DNA from: Parabacteroides faecalis | GTDB taxonomy: Bacteria; Bacteroidota; Bacteroidia; Bacteroidales; Tannerellaceae | Reading direction: 5' to 3' | NCBI RefSeq assembly: GCF_022809355.1 | Contig: NZ_JAKZMM010000028.1 | Location: 1 to 56,445, forward strand | DNA length: 56,445 bases | In this document: positions 49,861 through 56,445 of the stretch, one piece after another | Layout of the letters: each line of letters opens with the position of its first letter | Numbering within the stretch: the stretch's first letter is position 1 | Notes under the pieces: model-generated | What the model was told of the DNA's origin: nothing | The model's input: only the letters and a program-made list of their open reading frames with translations | The model's database searches: none | Program-made: the position numbers and the translations under genes

Positions 49861-50483
49861 TTGGCAGTATCATTGTTGTAGGATTCTTCATCTTGGGTTG
49901 CCTGCTGGGCTGGGCCGGTCTTTTACCCGACTGGATCATGGATGCCGACCTTTCGATGTACGTATTATATGCCCTGATGTTTCAAGTCGGACTCAGTATC
50001 GGCAGCGATAAGAAACTGAAAGACATCCTTCGAAGCATCCGTCCGAAATTATTGCTCGTGCCTTTGGCTACAATCAGCGGCTCTTTACTATTTGCCGCCC
50101 TGATCAGTCTGGTAATCAGCCGTTGGAGTGTATTCGACTGCCTGGCGTTAGGTAGCGGATTCGCTTATTATTCTCTCTCTTCCATCCTGATTACTCAGCT
50201 GAAAGAACCATCTTTAGGTATTCAGATCGCTTCCGAATTAGGAACCATTGCACTGATCGCCAATATTCTCCGGGAGATTTTCGCCCTGTTGGGTGCACCC
50301 ATCTTCCTCAAATACTTCGGGCGTCTGGCACCAATCTGTGCCGGAGGAGCCACAACCATGGATACAACGCTGCCCATTATCACCCGCTACTGTGGCAACG
50401 ACCTGGTGTTTGTTTCCATCTTCCACGGGATTCTGGTCGATTTCAGCGTACCTTTTCTGGTATCCTTCTTCTGCCAGTTATAA
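49857..50483 (+). CDS. LysO-type exporter, C-terminal subunit
   Basis: The 208-residue membrane protein carries the rest of LysO: MFQVGLSIGSDKK, the charged-residue helices GFAYYSLSSILITQ and ELGTIALIANILREIFAL, and the loop APICAGGATTMDTTLPII. About six membrane segments. All signature motifs of the family are present between the two genes, so the split looks functional rather than a frameshift. A 22-bp array follows 47 bp after the stop. Confidence 0.88.
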   Translation: MIGSIIVVGFFILGCLLGWAGLLPDWIMDADLSMYVLYALMFQVGLSIGSDKKLKDILRSIRPKLLLVPLATISGSLLFAALISLVISRWSVFDCLALGSGFAYYSLSSILITQLKEPSLGIQIASELGTIALIANILREIFALLGAPIFLKYFGRLAPICAGGATTMDTTLPIITRYCGNDLVFVSIFHGILVDFSVPFLVSFFCQL

Positions 50484-50530
50484 CGAAGTCATCAAGATTT
50501 CCAGTCAAACCTTTTTATTTTATATCGTTT

Positions 50531-50618
50531 CACCCGGGTGATTCGATCGTCCCACCTAGGTGAAACGATCATTCCACAAGGGTGAAACGATCGTTCCACA
50601 GTCGTGGAACGGTAAAAA
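50531..50618. repeat. Four-unit tandem array, exact 22-bp period
   Basis: Units start at 50531, 50553, 50575 and 50597. Each begins with a 10-bp palindrome with a variable centre (CACCCGGGTG, CACCTAGGTG, CACAAGGGTG, CACAGTCGTG) and the first three continue with a GAAACGATCGTTC-like half. A partial earlier unit (ATCGTTT) ends at 50530. It lies between convergent genes. 22 bp is two helical turns. Confidence 0.8.
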
Positions 50619-50653
50619 GGTAACGAGAATCAGATTTAATTGTGCCTAAAATA

Positions 50654-50694
50654 AATAACCACCCGCATGCTACATGACAATACAGGTGGTTATT
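50654..50694. terminator. Bidirectional terminator between lysO and the acyltransferase gene
   Basis: AATAACCACC and GGTGGTTATT form a 10-bp stem around a 21-nt loop, placed between two convergent genes. U tracts are weak. Confidence 0.6.
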
Positions 50695-50716
50695 CATATC
50701 TGGTCTATTCAAGAGA

Positions 50717-51805
50717 TTATCCAATAATCCATTTACTTTTCGGGAGATAAGATAGGATCTTTGTAGCGACATAGCAACTCACAAATGTAGCTACAGCAAT
50801 AAAAGGTATAGCAGCCACAGTAGGCAAAGCCAGAACTTCCTTACAGATACTAGTCCACATGCCCAGCCAGAAGATATGCATCAAATACATTCCATAGCTC
50901 AACTTGGAGATGTCAAGAATCAGACGCGGCGTTTCCTGCTGCTGTATGCACGAGAACATAAGAAACATTCCGGTAGTGAGTAAAACACAATTAATCGTAC
51001 AGAAAGCCCATCCTATCTCTAAAACCGGAGTAGAATGGATTACACCCGGAACAGCCTGAACATAGAATGACAATATCGTCCATACAGCACCAATCACCGT
51101 TAAAAGCAAGCCTACATTCAAGCGTTTGCTCCGGCTCCAGTCAAGATGCACACGTATGTAATGAGCCAAAACGAGATAACCAAGATATCCAGAAAAATAC
51201 CAAAGCATATGATATTCATTCCAGAAACATTGTCCCCATACTTCTCCGAAGAACCTGTTCAGATAAGGAATACAGGTAGATATTAAAAACAACAGGATAA
51301 AGAAACGCTCTTCTTTAGCCGTTGCTTTATTTATCCAGGGTGAAATCATTGGAATAAATAAATAGAGACTAATTAGCGGATACATAAACCAAAGATGTCC
51401 GGCCAACGTCGGGAAGTTCAACAGGATACGGGATAAATCTTTGACCGAGGTTTCCGTATGAATCTGTCCCCATAACAAGGGAAGAGTACTGTACAAGATC
51501 ATAAAGATGAACATGGGTGGTAGAATGTGCGTAAACCTACGTTTATAAAATTGCCACATGTTCTGCTCAGCTTTCATAGGAACAAGAAGAAATGCCGAGA
51601 CAATCATAAATAAAGGAACAGACATTCTTGAAAATCCATCGTATATGGAGACCCAAAGTCTGTCCGTCTCGTTATTCAGTAAAGCCTGAGGACCAACCAT
51701 ATCTGTTGAACCGGGTGCTCCATAAAAGTTCTCACTCGCGTGTACCAACATAACCAGAAAACAGGCAAATACACGCACATAATCAAGGAATACAACTCTC
51801 TTCAT
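50717..51805 (-). CDS. Membrane acyltransferase (acyltransferase family 3, OafA/WecH-like)
   Basis: The 362-residue protein has about ten membrane segments and the acyltransferase_3 start FLDYVRVFACFLVMLVHASENF, whose His is the likely catalytic residue. RMSVPLFMIVSAFLL follows. Such enzymes O-acetylate surface polysaccharides or other glycans. No glycan cluster is adjacent, so the target is unknown. It lies between the 22-bp array and the acyl-CoA synthetase, with terminators on both sides, and appears monocistronic. Confidence 0.87.
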   Translation of the reverse strand: MKRVVFLDYVRVFACFLVMLVHASENFYGAPGSTDMVGPQALLNNETDRLWVSIYDGFSRMSVPLFMIVSAFLLVPMKAEQNMWQFYKRRFTHILPPMFIFMILYSTLPLLWGQIHTETSVKDLSRILLNFPTLAGHLWFMYPLISLYLFIPMISPWINKATAKEERFFILLFLISTCIPYLNRFFGEVWGQCFWNEYHMLWYFSGYLGYLVLAHYIRVHLDWSRSKRLNVGLLLTVIGAVWTILSFYVQAVPGVIHSTPVLEIGWAFCTINCVLLTTGMFLMFSCIQQQETPRLILDISKLSYGMYLMHIFWLGMWTSICKEVLALPTVAAIPFIAVATFVSCYVATKILSYLPKSKWIIG

Positions 51806-51881
51806 TATAAATAAATAGGTCTAATAAATTGTTTTCAATTAAGTCTTACTATCGAGCCTTGATGCCTCATCTGAATCAAAT

Positions 51882-51922
51882 ATAAGCTTATCCTTCGTCA
51901 CCCAGACGAAGAATAAGCTTAT
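51882..51922 (-). terminator. Terminator of the acyl-CoA synthetase gene
   Basis: ATAAGCTTAT occurs at 51882-51891 and 51913-51922, and with inner CTTCGT/ACGAAG forms a long interrupted stem directly after the stop codon region. Confidence 0.7.
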
Positions 51923-51926
51923 GCTA

Positions 51927-53579
51927 TTATACTGGAATAATTCCTTTTTCTGCCAATAACTTCAATCCCAAGTCTTTCAACTTGAACTTCTGAATCTTTC
52001 CACTACCTGTCATCGGGAAGGTATCGACAAAGAAGATATATTTCGGAATCTTATGACGGGCAATCTTTCCACAGCAGAAGTCTTTCACCACATCCTCTGT
52101 CATGGTTACACCATCATGCAAGATAATAAAGGCACCGACTTCTTCTCCATACTTCTTCGAAGGCACGGCTGCCACCTGTACATCTTTCACTCCTTCCAGA
52201 TGATATAGGAATTCTTCCAATTCGCGCGGATAAATATTCTCACCCCCACGAATAATCATATCTTTGATACGACCGGTAATCCGATAATTACCGTTTTCGT
52301 CCTTTACTCCCAAGTCACCGCTATGCAGGAAGCCATTCTCATCAATGACTTCGGCTGTTGCTTCCGGATTGTTATAATATCCTTTCATCGTATTATAACC
52401 GCGGTTACACATTTCGCCCTGCACACCAACCGGACATTCTTCGCCCGTTTCCGGATCGATCACGCGTACTTCGGTAAATTCAAAATCACGTCCTACGGTT
52501 GTATAACGTACTTCTGCCGGATCATCAATCCGAGAATGTGTCATACCCGGAGAAGCTTCAGTCAGTCCATACACACTCGTTACCCGCATGAACATCTTCT
52601 CTTCTACCTGCTTCATCAATTCAATCGGACACAACGAACCTGCCATAATACCGGTACGAAGTGAACTCAAATCAAACATATTGAACATCGGATGATTCAA
52701 TTCGGCAATAAACATCGTCGGAACCCCGTAAAGAGCTGTACAACGTTCCTTATGTACGGAAGCCAAAACCACCAGCGGATCAAACTTCTCGACCATTACC
52801 TGTGTACAACCATGAGTCAATACGTTCATGGATGCTAATACCACACCAAAGCAATGGAAAAGCGGCACACAGCAACACAGCTTATCTTCGGAAGTAAACT
52901 TCATGTGTTCTCCTGTCAGGAAACCGTTATTCGTAATATTGTAATGCGTCAGCATCACACCTTTCGGGAATCCGGTTGTACCCGAAGTATATTGCATATT
53001 CACAACATCCTGACAATCGACTTTAGCTTTTACCTCATCCAAGATCTCATCGCTGATATTCTCACCCAAGAGCAGCAATTCCGGTGTATTATACATACCA
53101 CGGAACTTCTCCTGACCGATATATACCACATTCTTCAGTTTCGGGAAACGTTTGCTCTTCAGGTAACCGCGCTGCGATTCCTTCAGTTCAGGAAGCATCG
53201 TATAAACCATGTCAATATAGCTGCCATCGAAGACACCATCAGTAATACACATGGTATGAATATCTGCATTCTCAACCAAAAATTCCAGCTCGTTCTGCTT
53301 GTAATTCGTATTGATCGTAACCGCAACCGCACCAATCTTGGCTGCCGCAAACAGGAATGTCAACCAATCCGGCACGTTGGTAGCCCAAATGCCGACATGC
53401 GTGCCATGTTCCACACCAATGGACAACATACCTTTTGCCATCCGGTCAACCCGTTCATTAAACTCTTTCCACGTAAACCGAAGATCACGGTCTGAATACA
53501 CAATATATTCCTTGTCTGGCGTAACAGCAGCCCAATGTTCCAGCCACTGTCCTAATGTCTTATTCTGTAAAGCTAACAT
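51927..53579 (-). CDS. AMP-forming acyl-CoA synthetase
   Basis: The 550-residue enzyme belongs to the ANL (adenylate-forming) superfamily. P-loop motif [14 protein letters not shown]5 motif [15 protein letters not shown]8 hinge [18 protein letters not shown] and the A10 lysine in [12 protein letters not shown] are all intact. It activates a carboxylic acid with ATP and joins it to CoA; the chain length or aryl substrate is not readable. It follows an XRE-cupin regulator by 13 bp, and they form one operon. Confidence 0.92.
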   Translation of the reverse strand: MLALQNKTLGQWLEHWAAVTPDKEYIVYSDRDLRFTWKEFNERVDRMAKGMLSIGVEHGTHVGIWATNVPDWLTFLFAAAKIGAVAVTINTNYKQNELEFLVENADIHTMCITDGVFDGSYIDMVYTMLPELKESQRGYLKSKRFPKLKNVVYIGQEKFRGMYNTPELLLLGENISDEILDEVKAKVDCQDVVNMQYTSGTTGFPKGVMLTHYNITNNGFLTGEHMKFTSEDKLCCCVPLFHCFGVVLASMNVLTHGCTQVMVEKFDPLVVLASVHKERCTALYGVPTMFIAELNHPMFNMFDLSSLRTGIMAGSLCPIELMKQVEEKMFMRVTSVYGLTEASPGMTHSRIDDPAEVRYTTVGRDFEFTEVRVIDPETGEECPVGVQGEMCNRGYNTMKGYYNNPEATAEVIDENGFLHSGDLGVKDENGNYRITGRIKDMIIRGGENIYPRELEEFLYHLEGVKDVQVAAVPSKKYGEEVGAFIILHDGVTMTEDVVKDFCCGKIARHKIPKYIFFVDTFPMTGSGKIQKFKLKDLGLKLLAEKGIIPV

Positions 53580-53592
53580 AACCTGATCCCAA

Positions 53593-54174
53593 TTAATACG
53601 GAGTATAAATCACACCCAGAATCCGAGCCGAGGCATCCTTGGCTGCATGAACATGGTGAGCTACAATCGAATCATAATAAATACTGTCACCGGCTTCCAG
53701 CTGATAGGTATTCTTTCCATATACAATTTCCAGCTTACCTTCCAAGACATAGATAAACTCTTCACCTTCGTGCGAAGATGTAACGAAGCTTTCGCCTTCA
53801 GCCGACGGAGCCACATCGATCATAAACGGTTCCATGTGACGTCCCGACTTGTCTTGTGACAAAGAGTGATAAGCCATATGCTTACGACCTTCCGTATTGT
53901 TGTTGGTAAATCCAATACCGTCGCCAGCCATGTCTCCTTTGCGGCAAACTACCGGTCCTAATTGAGATTGGTCATCCAAGAAAGTTCCCAGACGAACGCC
54001 CAAAACACGCGCTATCTTAATAAGCGGAGCTAGTGATGGGAAATCAACATTTCCTTCAATCCGCTGAATCTGTTCTACACTTAAACCTGATCTTTCAGCT
54101 ACATCTTCAATAGAAAGCTGCTTCGTCTCACGTATATGTTGGATCTTTGATCCGATAATTTTGTTGTCTTTCAT
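53593..54174 (-). CDS. XRE-family regulator with cupin sensor domain
   Basis: I chose the ATG at 54174 ([16 protein letters not shown]); a start at 54204 lies in the promoter. The 193-residue protein has a helix-turn-helix ([20 protein letters not shown]) and a C-terminal cupin ([18 protein letters not shown], then [20 protein letters not shown]). Family members sense small metabolites and often control a neighbouring pathway. It is co-transcribed with the acyl-CoA synthetase, so the acid or its CoA ester may be the ligand (inference). Confidence 0.9.
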   Translation of the reverse strand: MKDNKIIGSKIQHIRETKQLSIEDVAERSGLSVEQIQRIEGNVDFPSLAPLIKIARVLGVRLGTFLDDQSQLGPVVCRKGDMAGDGIGFTNNNTEGRKHMAYHSLSQDKSGRHMEPFMIDVAPSAEGESFVTSSHEGEEFIYVLEGKLEIVYGKNTYQLEAGDSIYYDSIVAHHVHAAKDASARILGVIYTPY

Positions 54175-54201
54175 TTTTGTACTATTATTATTTAGGCAAG
54201 A

Positions 54202-54209
54202 CAAAAGTA
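54202..54209 (-). promoter_or_regulatory. Promoter (-7 element) of the XRE-cupin / acyl-CoA synthetase operon
   Basis: The minus strand reads TACTTTTG, 27 bp upstream of the ATG at 54174. The surrounding AT-rich DNA (54215-54240) contains TTATTTATTATT runs. Confidence 0.55.
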
Positions 54210-54291
54210 TATTATTTATTTATTATTTCAAACATTTTGTCTGATTTATCTTTTAAATCATTATTGATTCACCAAATATTCAGATAAAAAT

Positions 54292-54320
54292 AAAGCAGTC
54301 AACATTCATTGACTGCTTTT
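54292..54320 (-). terminator. Terminator of the GH97 gene
   Basis: AAAGCAGTCA pairs with TGACTGCTTT around eight bases, 16 bp after the GH97 stop on the minus strand, followed by TATTTTTA. Confidence 0.8.
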
Positions 54321-54335
54321 AACTTTAAATTCATA

Positions 54336-56321
54336 TCACTTCTGAATAAGAGATAGAGCGAATCCGCCTCCAGGAGCGAGGTCTATCTGTAAAGAACTGC
54401 TACGCTCTACGGTTTGTTCCGTCTTCTTATAATCAGCAGCCTGCTTACCGGCATTCACACCATCCGAGAATAATACGGCTTCATAGTTGCCTTCTCCCAA
54501 GAAAGATAAATCCAGTTTGACAGTCCGGGCATTCCAGTCAGTCAAACCTCCTACATACCAATTCTTTCCTACCCGACGGGCTGTAACAATATATTCACCC
54601 ATCTTTCCCTGAAGCACTCGTGTCTCCTCAATACCGGTATTGGGAACAGAACAGATAAAATCAACACAAGGCTGTTCCTGTCTGTAAATCGTAGGATTAT
54701 CAGCCAGCATCGTCAGAGGTGAATCATGAACGATATACGTAGCCAGCTGATGACAGCGTGTTCCCTGACTCATCGGATTGTAATAAATCGGTTGGAAATC
54801 TTTTTTCGTTGCATTGCGCATGGCGCCAGGAGTATAATCAATCGGTCCGCACATCATGCGGATAAACGGCATCGTGACATCATATTCCATCATATCTTTT
54901 TCCACCGTGCTCCATTTCATTTCTTCCATACCAAACACCGATTCGAAGTTGATAATATTCGGGAAAGTCCGGTTCAAACCTGTCGGCTTATAAATACCAT
55001 GCAGATCCAGTGTCAGATGATATTTCGCTGTCATCTCGGCAATCCGATAAACCATTTCAACGCCTGTCTGATCATCCCGGTCCAGAAAATCTACTTTAAA
55101 CCCACTGATACCCATTTCTGAATACTTCTTGCAGGCTTCTTCCAGCTGATCGTCCAACACATTAAACACTGTCCAAAGAATCAGGTCAACACCTTTGGAT
55201 TTTCCATAAGCGATCAATTCTTCCAAATTCAATTCCGGAATGACAGTCAGCATATCACCACTCTTCGGATTATACCAGCCTTCGTCCAGCACGACATAAC
55301 CAATCTTGTTCTCCGCGGCAAAGTCAATATAATGTTTATAAGTGTCCATATTAATGCCTGCCTTGAAATCGACATTCCAAATGCCCCAGTCGTTCCACCA
55401 GTCCCAAGCAACCTTACCTGATTTTACCCACGAATAATCACCGATCCGATTCGGAGAAGCCAAGGCATAAACCAGATTATTCACCGGCATCTGCGTATCA
55501 TCACTCGTAATCGCCATGATTCGCCAAGGGAAAGAACGCGTACCTTGACAACGAGCTATATCATCACTCCGCTTCGTTACATATTTCATGGCACGTGTAC
55601 TGTTCACCGCATATTCTTCCGGATATTCAGCAAAGTCGGCCTTCAAAGCACGAGCTTTCGGATCTGCTAGCACAAACATACCCGGATAATTCTCCAGATC
55701 AGATTCCAGAATCGTCACCTTAACGCCATCACCACAATCAGCTGTTACCGGCAAGAAGGCAACTTTACTGTTATCCGCCTCACTGATTTTGCTTACTGAA
55801 TAAATATTCTGAAAAGCCATGGCGTATGGATCCTTCTTGGATGTTGTAAACGGAAGATAAACAACATAATCTTCTGCCCAATTGAAATCCGCCTGCTCAT
55901 TGCGGACAACAATGTCTTCCTTCATCTTCGTTTCCCACCGATAGGCTACCCCATCATTATACACCCGAAAGACCAAGGCATAATCACCTTTAAAGGTCAC
56001 ATACATCTCATTGTAAGACACATCGAACGACGGACACCGATAATTAAAGCAATCCACATGCTCTTGAAAGGCCTTCTGTTTTACTTTCTTCACTACAGGC
56101 GATTGCCCCAAAACACCATTACTCAGTTCCAACGCAATCTGATTCTGTTTCATCAATGTTTTCCCATGATACATGACATCATACGAAATGTCCTCTTCCA
56201 CTACAAGCTTCATCTGAATCGCTTTATCGGGCGATGAGACTACATACTCTTTGGCATTCAATACGTTTCCGAGAGATAAGACCAACAGGGAAACCAGGGT
56301 TAACAAACTTTTCTGTACCAT
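54336..56321 (-). CDS. GH97 glycosidase, retaining (alpha-galactosidase-like) type
   Basis: The 661-residue protein has a signal peptide (residues 1-23, ending LNAKE), an N-terminal GH97 beta-super-sandwich (about 25-290), a central barrel and a C-terminal beta domain. GFKVDFLDRDDQ at about residues 407-418 places an Asp (residue 411) where retaining GH97 alpha-galactosidases have their nucleophile. Inverting SusB-type enzymes lack it. INFESVFGMEE follows with candidate acid/base Glu residues. It likely acts in the periplasm on alpha-galactosides or related sugars. No SusCD pair is adjacent. The 124 bp to the right edge hold no gene I can support. Confidence 0.92.
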   Translation of the reverse strand: MVQKSLLTLVSLLVLSLGNVLNAKEYVVSSPDKAIQMKLVVEEDISYDVMYHGKTLMKQNQIALELSNGVLGQSPVVKKVKQKAFQEHVDCFNYRCPSFDVSYNEMYVTFKGDYALVFRVYNDGVAYRWETKMKEDIVVRNEQADFNWAEDYVVYLPFTTSKKDPYAMAFQNIYSVSKISEADNSKVAFLPVTADCGDGVKVTILESDLENYPGMFVLADPKARALKADFAEYPEEYAVNSTRAMKYVTKRSDDIARCQGTRSFPWRIMAITSDDTQMPVNNLVYALASPNRIGDYSWVKSGKVAWDWWNDWGIWNVDFKAGINMDTYKHYIDFAAENKIGYVVLDEGWYNPKSGDMLTVIPELNLEELIAYGKSKGVDLILWTVFNVLDDQLEEACKKYSEMGISGFKVDFLDRDDQTGVEMVYRIAEMTAKYHLTLDLHGIYKPTGLNRTFPNIINFESVFGMEEMKWSTVEKDMMEYDVTMPFIRMMCGPIDYTPGAMRNATKKDFQPIYYNPMSQGTRCHQLATYIVHDSPLTMLADNPTIYRQEQPCVDFICSVPNTGIEETRVLQGKMGEYIVTARRVGKNWYVGGLTDWNARTVKLDLSFLGEGNYEAVLFSDGVNAGKQAADYKKTEQTVERSSSLQIDLAPGGGFALSLIQK

Positions 56322-56445
56322 AATTAATTATATGACCCGTTGGCGGAATTAAATTGATAAAATAAATATGTATAAAAGGTTGTGCTTATCGCTGATTATT
56401 AGTAGATTAGAAGTGATCAAACTATTAATTTACAATAAAGCTATG

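Overview
The window looks like a Bacteroidales chromosome, most likely Parabacteroides or a close relative. Evidence: many genes carry the Bacteroidetes -7 promoter motif TAnnTTTG, the proteins belong to typical gut Bacteroidales families (clostripain-like C11 peptidase, GH92, GH97, DUF4251, DUF6261-like protein, class III fructose bisphosphatase, OMP_b-brl barrel protein), and most coding DNA is of moderate GC. Genus is inferred from protein style, not from a search. There is no prophage, ICE, CRISPR array or complete insertion sequence.

Layout. 1-396 is a repeat-rich intergenic region. 397-3909 is a minus-strand redox operon: iorA-iorB (2-oxoacid:ferredoxin oxidoreductase), a TlpA-like thioredoxin, and a flavodoxin/2x[4Fe-4S] ferredoxin. 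mltG, tRNA-Ser(GCU) and a secreted C11 protease follow. A HigBA-type toxin-antitoxin module sits at 7002-7617 between two identical 33-bp terminators, next to tRNA-Ser(CGA). 8092-13775 is a complete tripartite RND efflux operon with a divergent AraC regulator. 15010-17301 is one fused NfnAB/GltD-type flavoprotein. Then come a GroES-like protein, a DUF4251 protein, and an apparent operon of glycosyltransferase, fbp and a FecCD-type ABC permease plus ATPase. 24028-28176 is a very large secreted MBG-like repeat protein, followed by a GC-rich DUF6261-like gene, a 42-bp tandem array and a second toxin-antitoxin pair. 30360-31783 is a SUMF1/sialidase fusion gene broken by a frameshift. topA, an outer-membrane barrel protein, two tandem metallophosphoesterases and a frameshifted Rpn-type nuclease follow. 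41149-46683 holds an S41 protease, an adenosine-kinase-like PfkB enzyme, three tRNA-Asn, a cluster of DnaA-box-like 9-mers, typA and rpsO. The right end has a YbjQ protein, GH92 mannosidase, split LysO exporter, acyltransferase, an acyl-CoA synthetase with its XRE-cupin regulator, and a GH97 glycosidase.

How genes work together. IorAB generates reduced ferredoxin from 2-oxoacids, but IorA lacks its usual C-terminal ferredoxin domain; the ferredoxin in the same operon could take the electrons. The NfnAB-like fusion could exchange electrons between ferredoxin, NADH and NADPH. The RND genes form one export machine. Both toxin-antitoxin operons have palindromes over their promoters, which suggests autoregulation.

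The least explained signal is intergenic: several short arrays with exact periods of 21, 22 or 42 bp, built from small palindromes in AT-rich DNA. Their sequences differ but their architecture is alike (about 135-282, 6791-6874, 29232-29525, 39815-39877, 50531-50618). Two of these loci also share a 74-bp element (309-382 and 39701-39774). The second unexplained signal is four contiguous 12-bp units at 44293-44340, each starting with a DnaA-box-like 9-mer, a candidate replication-origin or DnaA-titration element.
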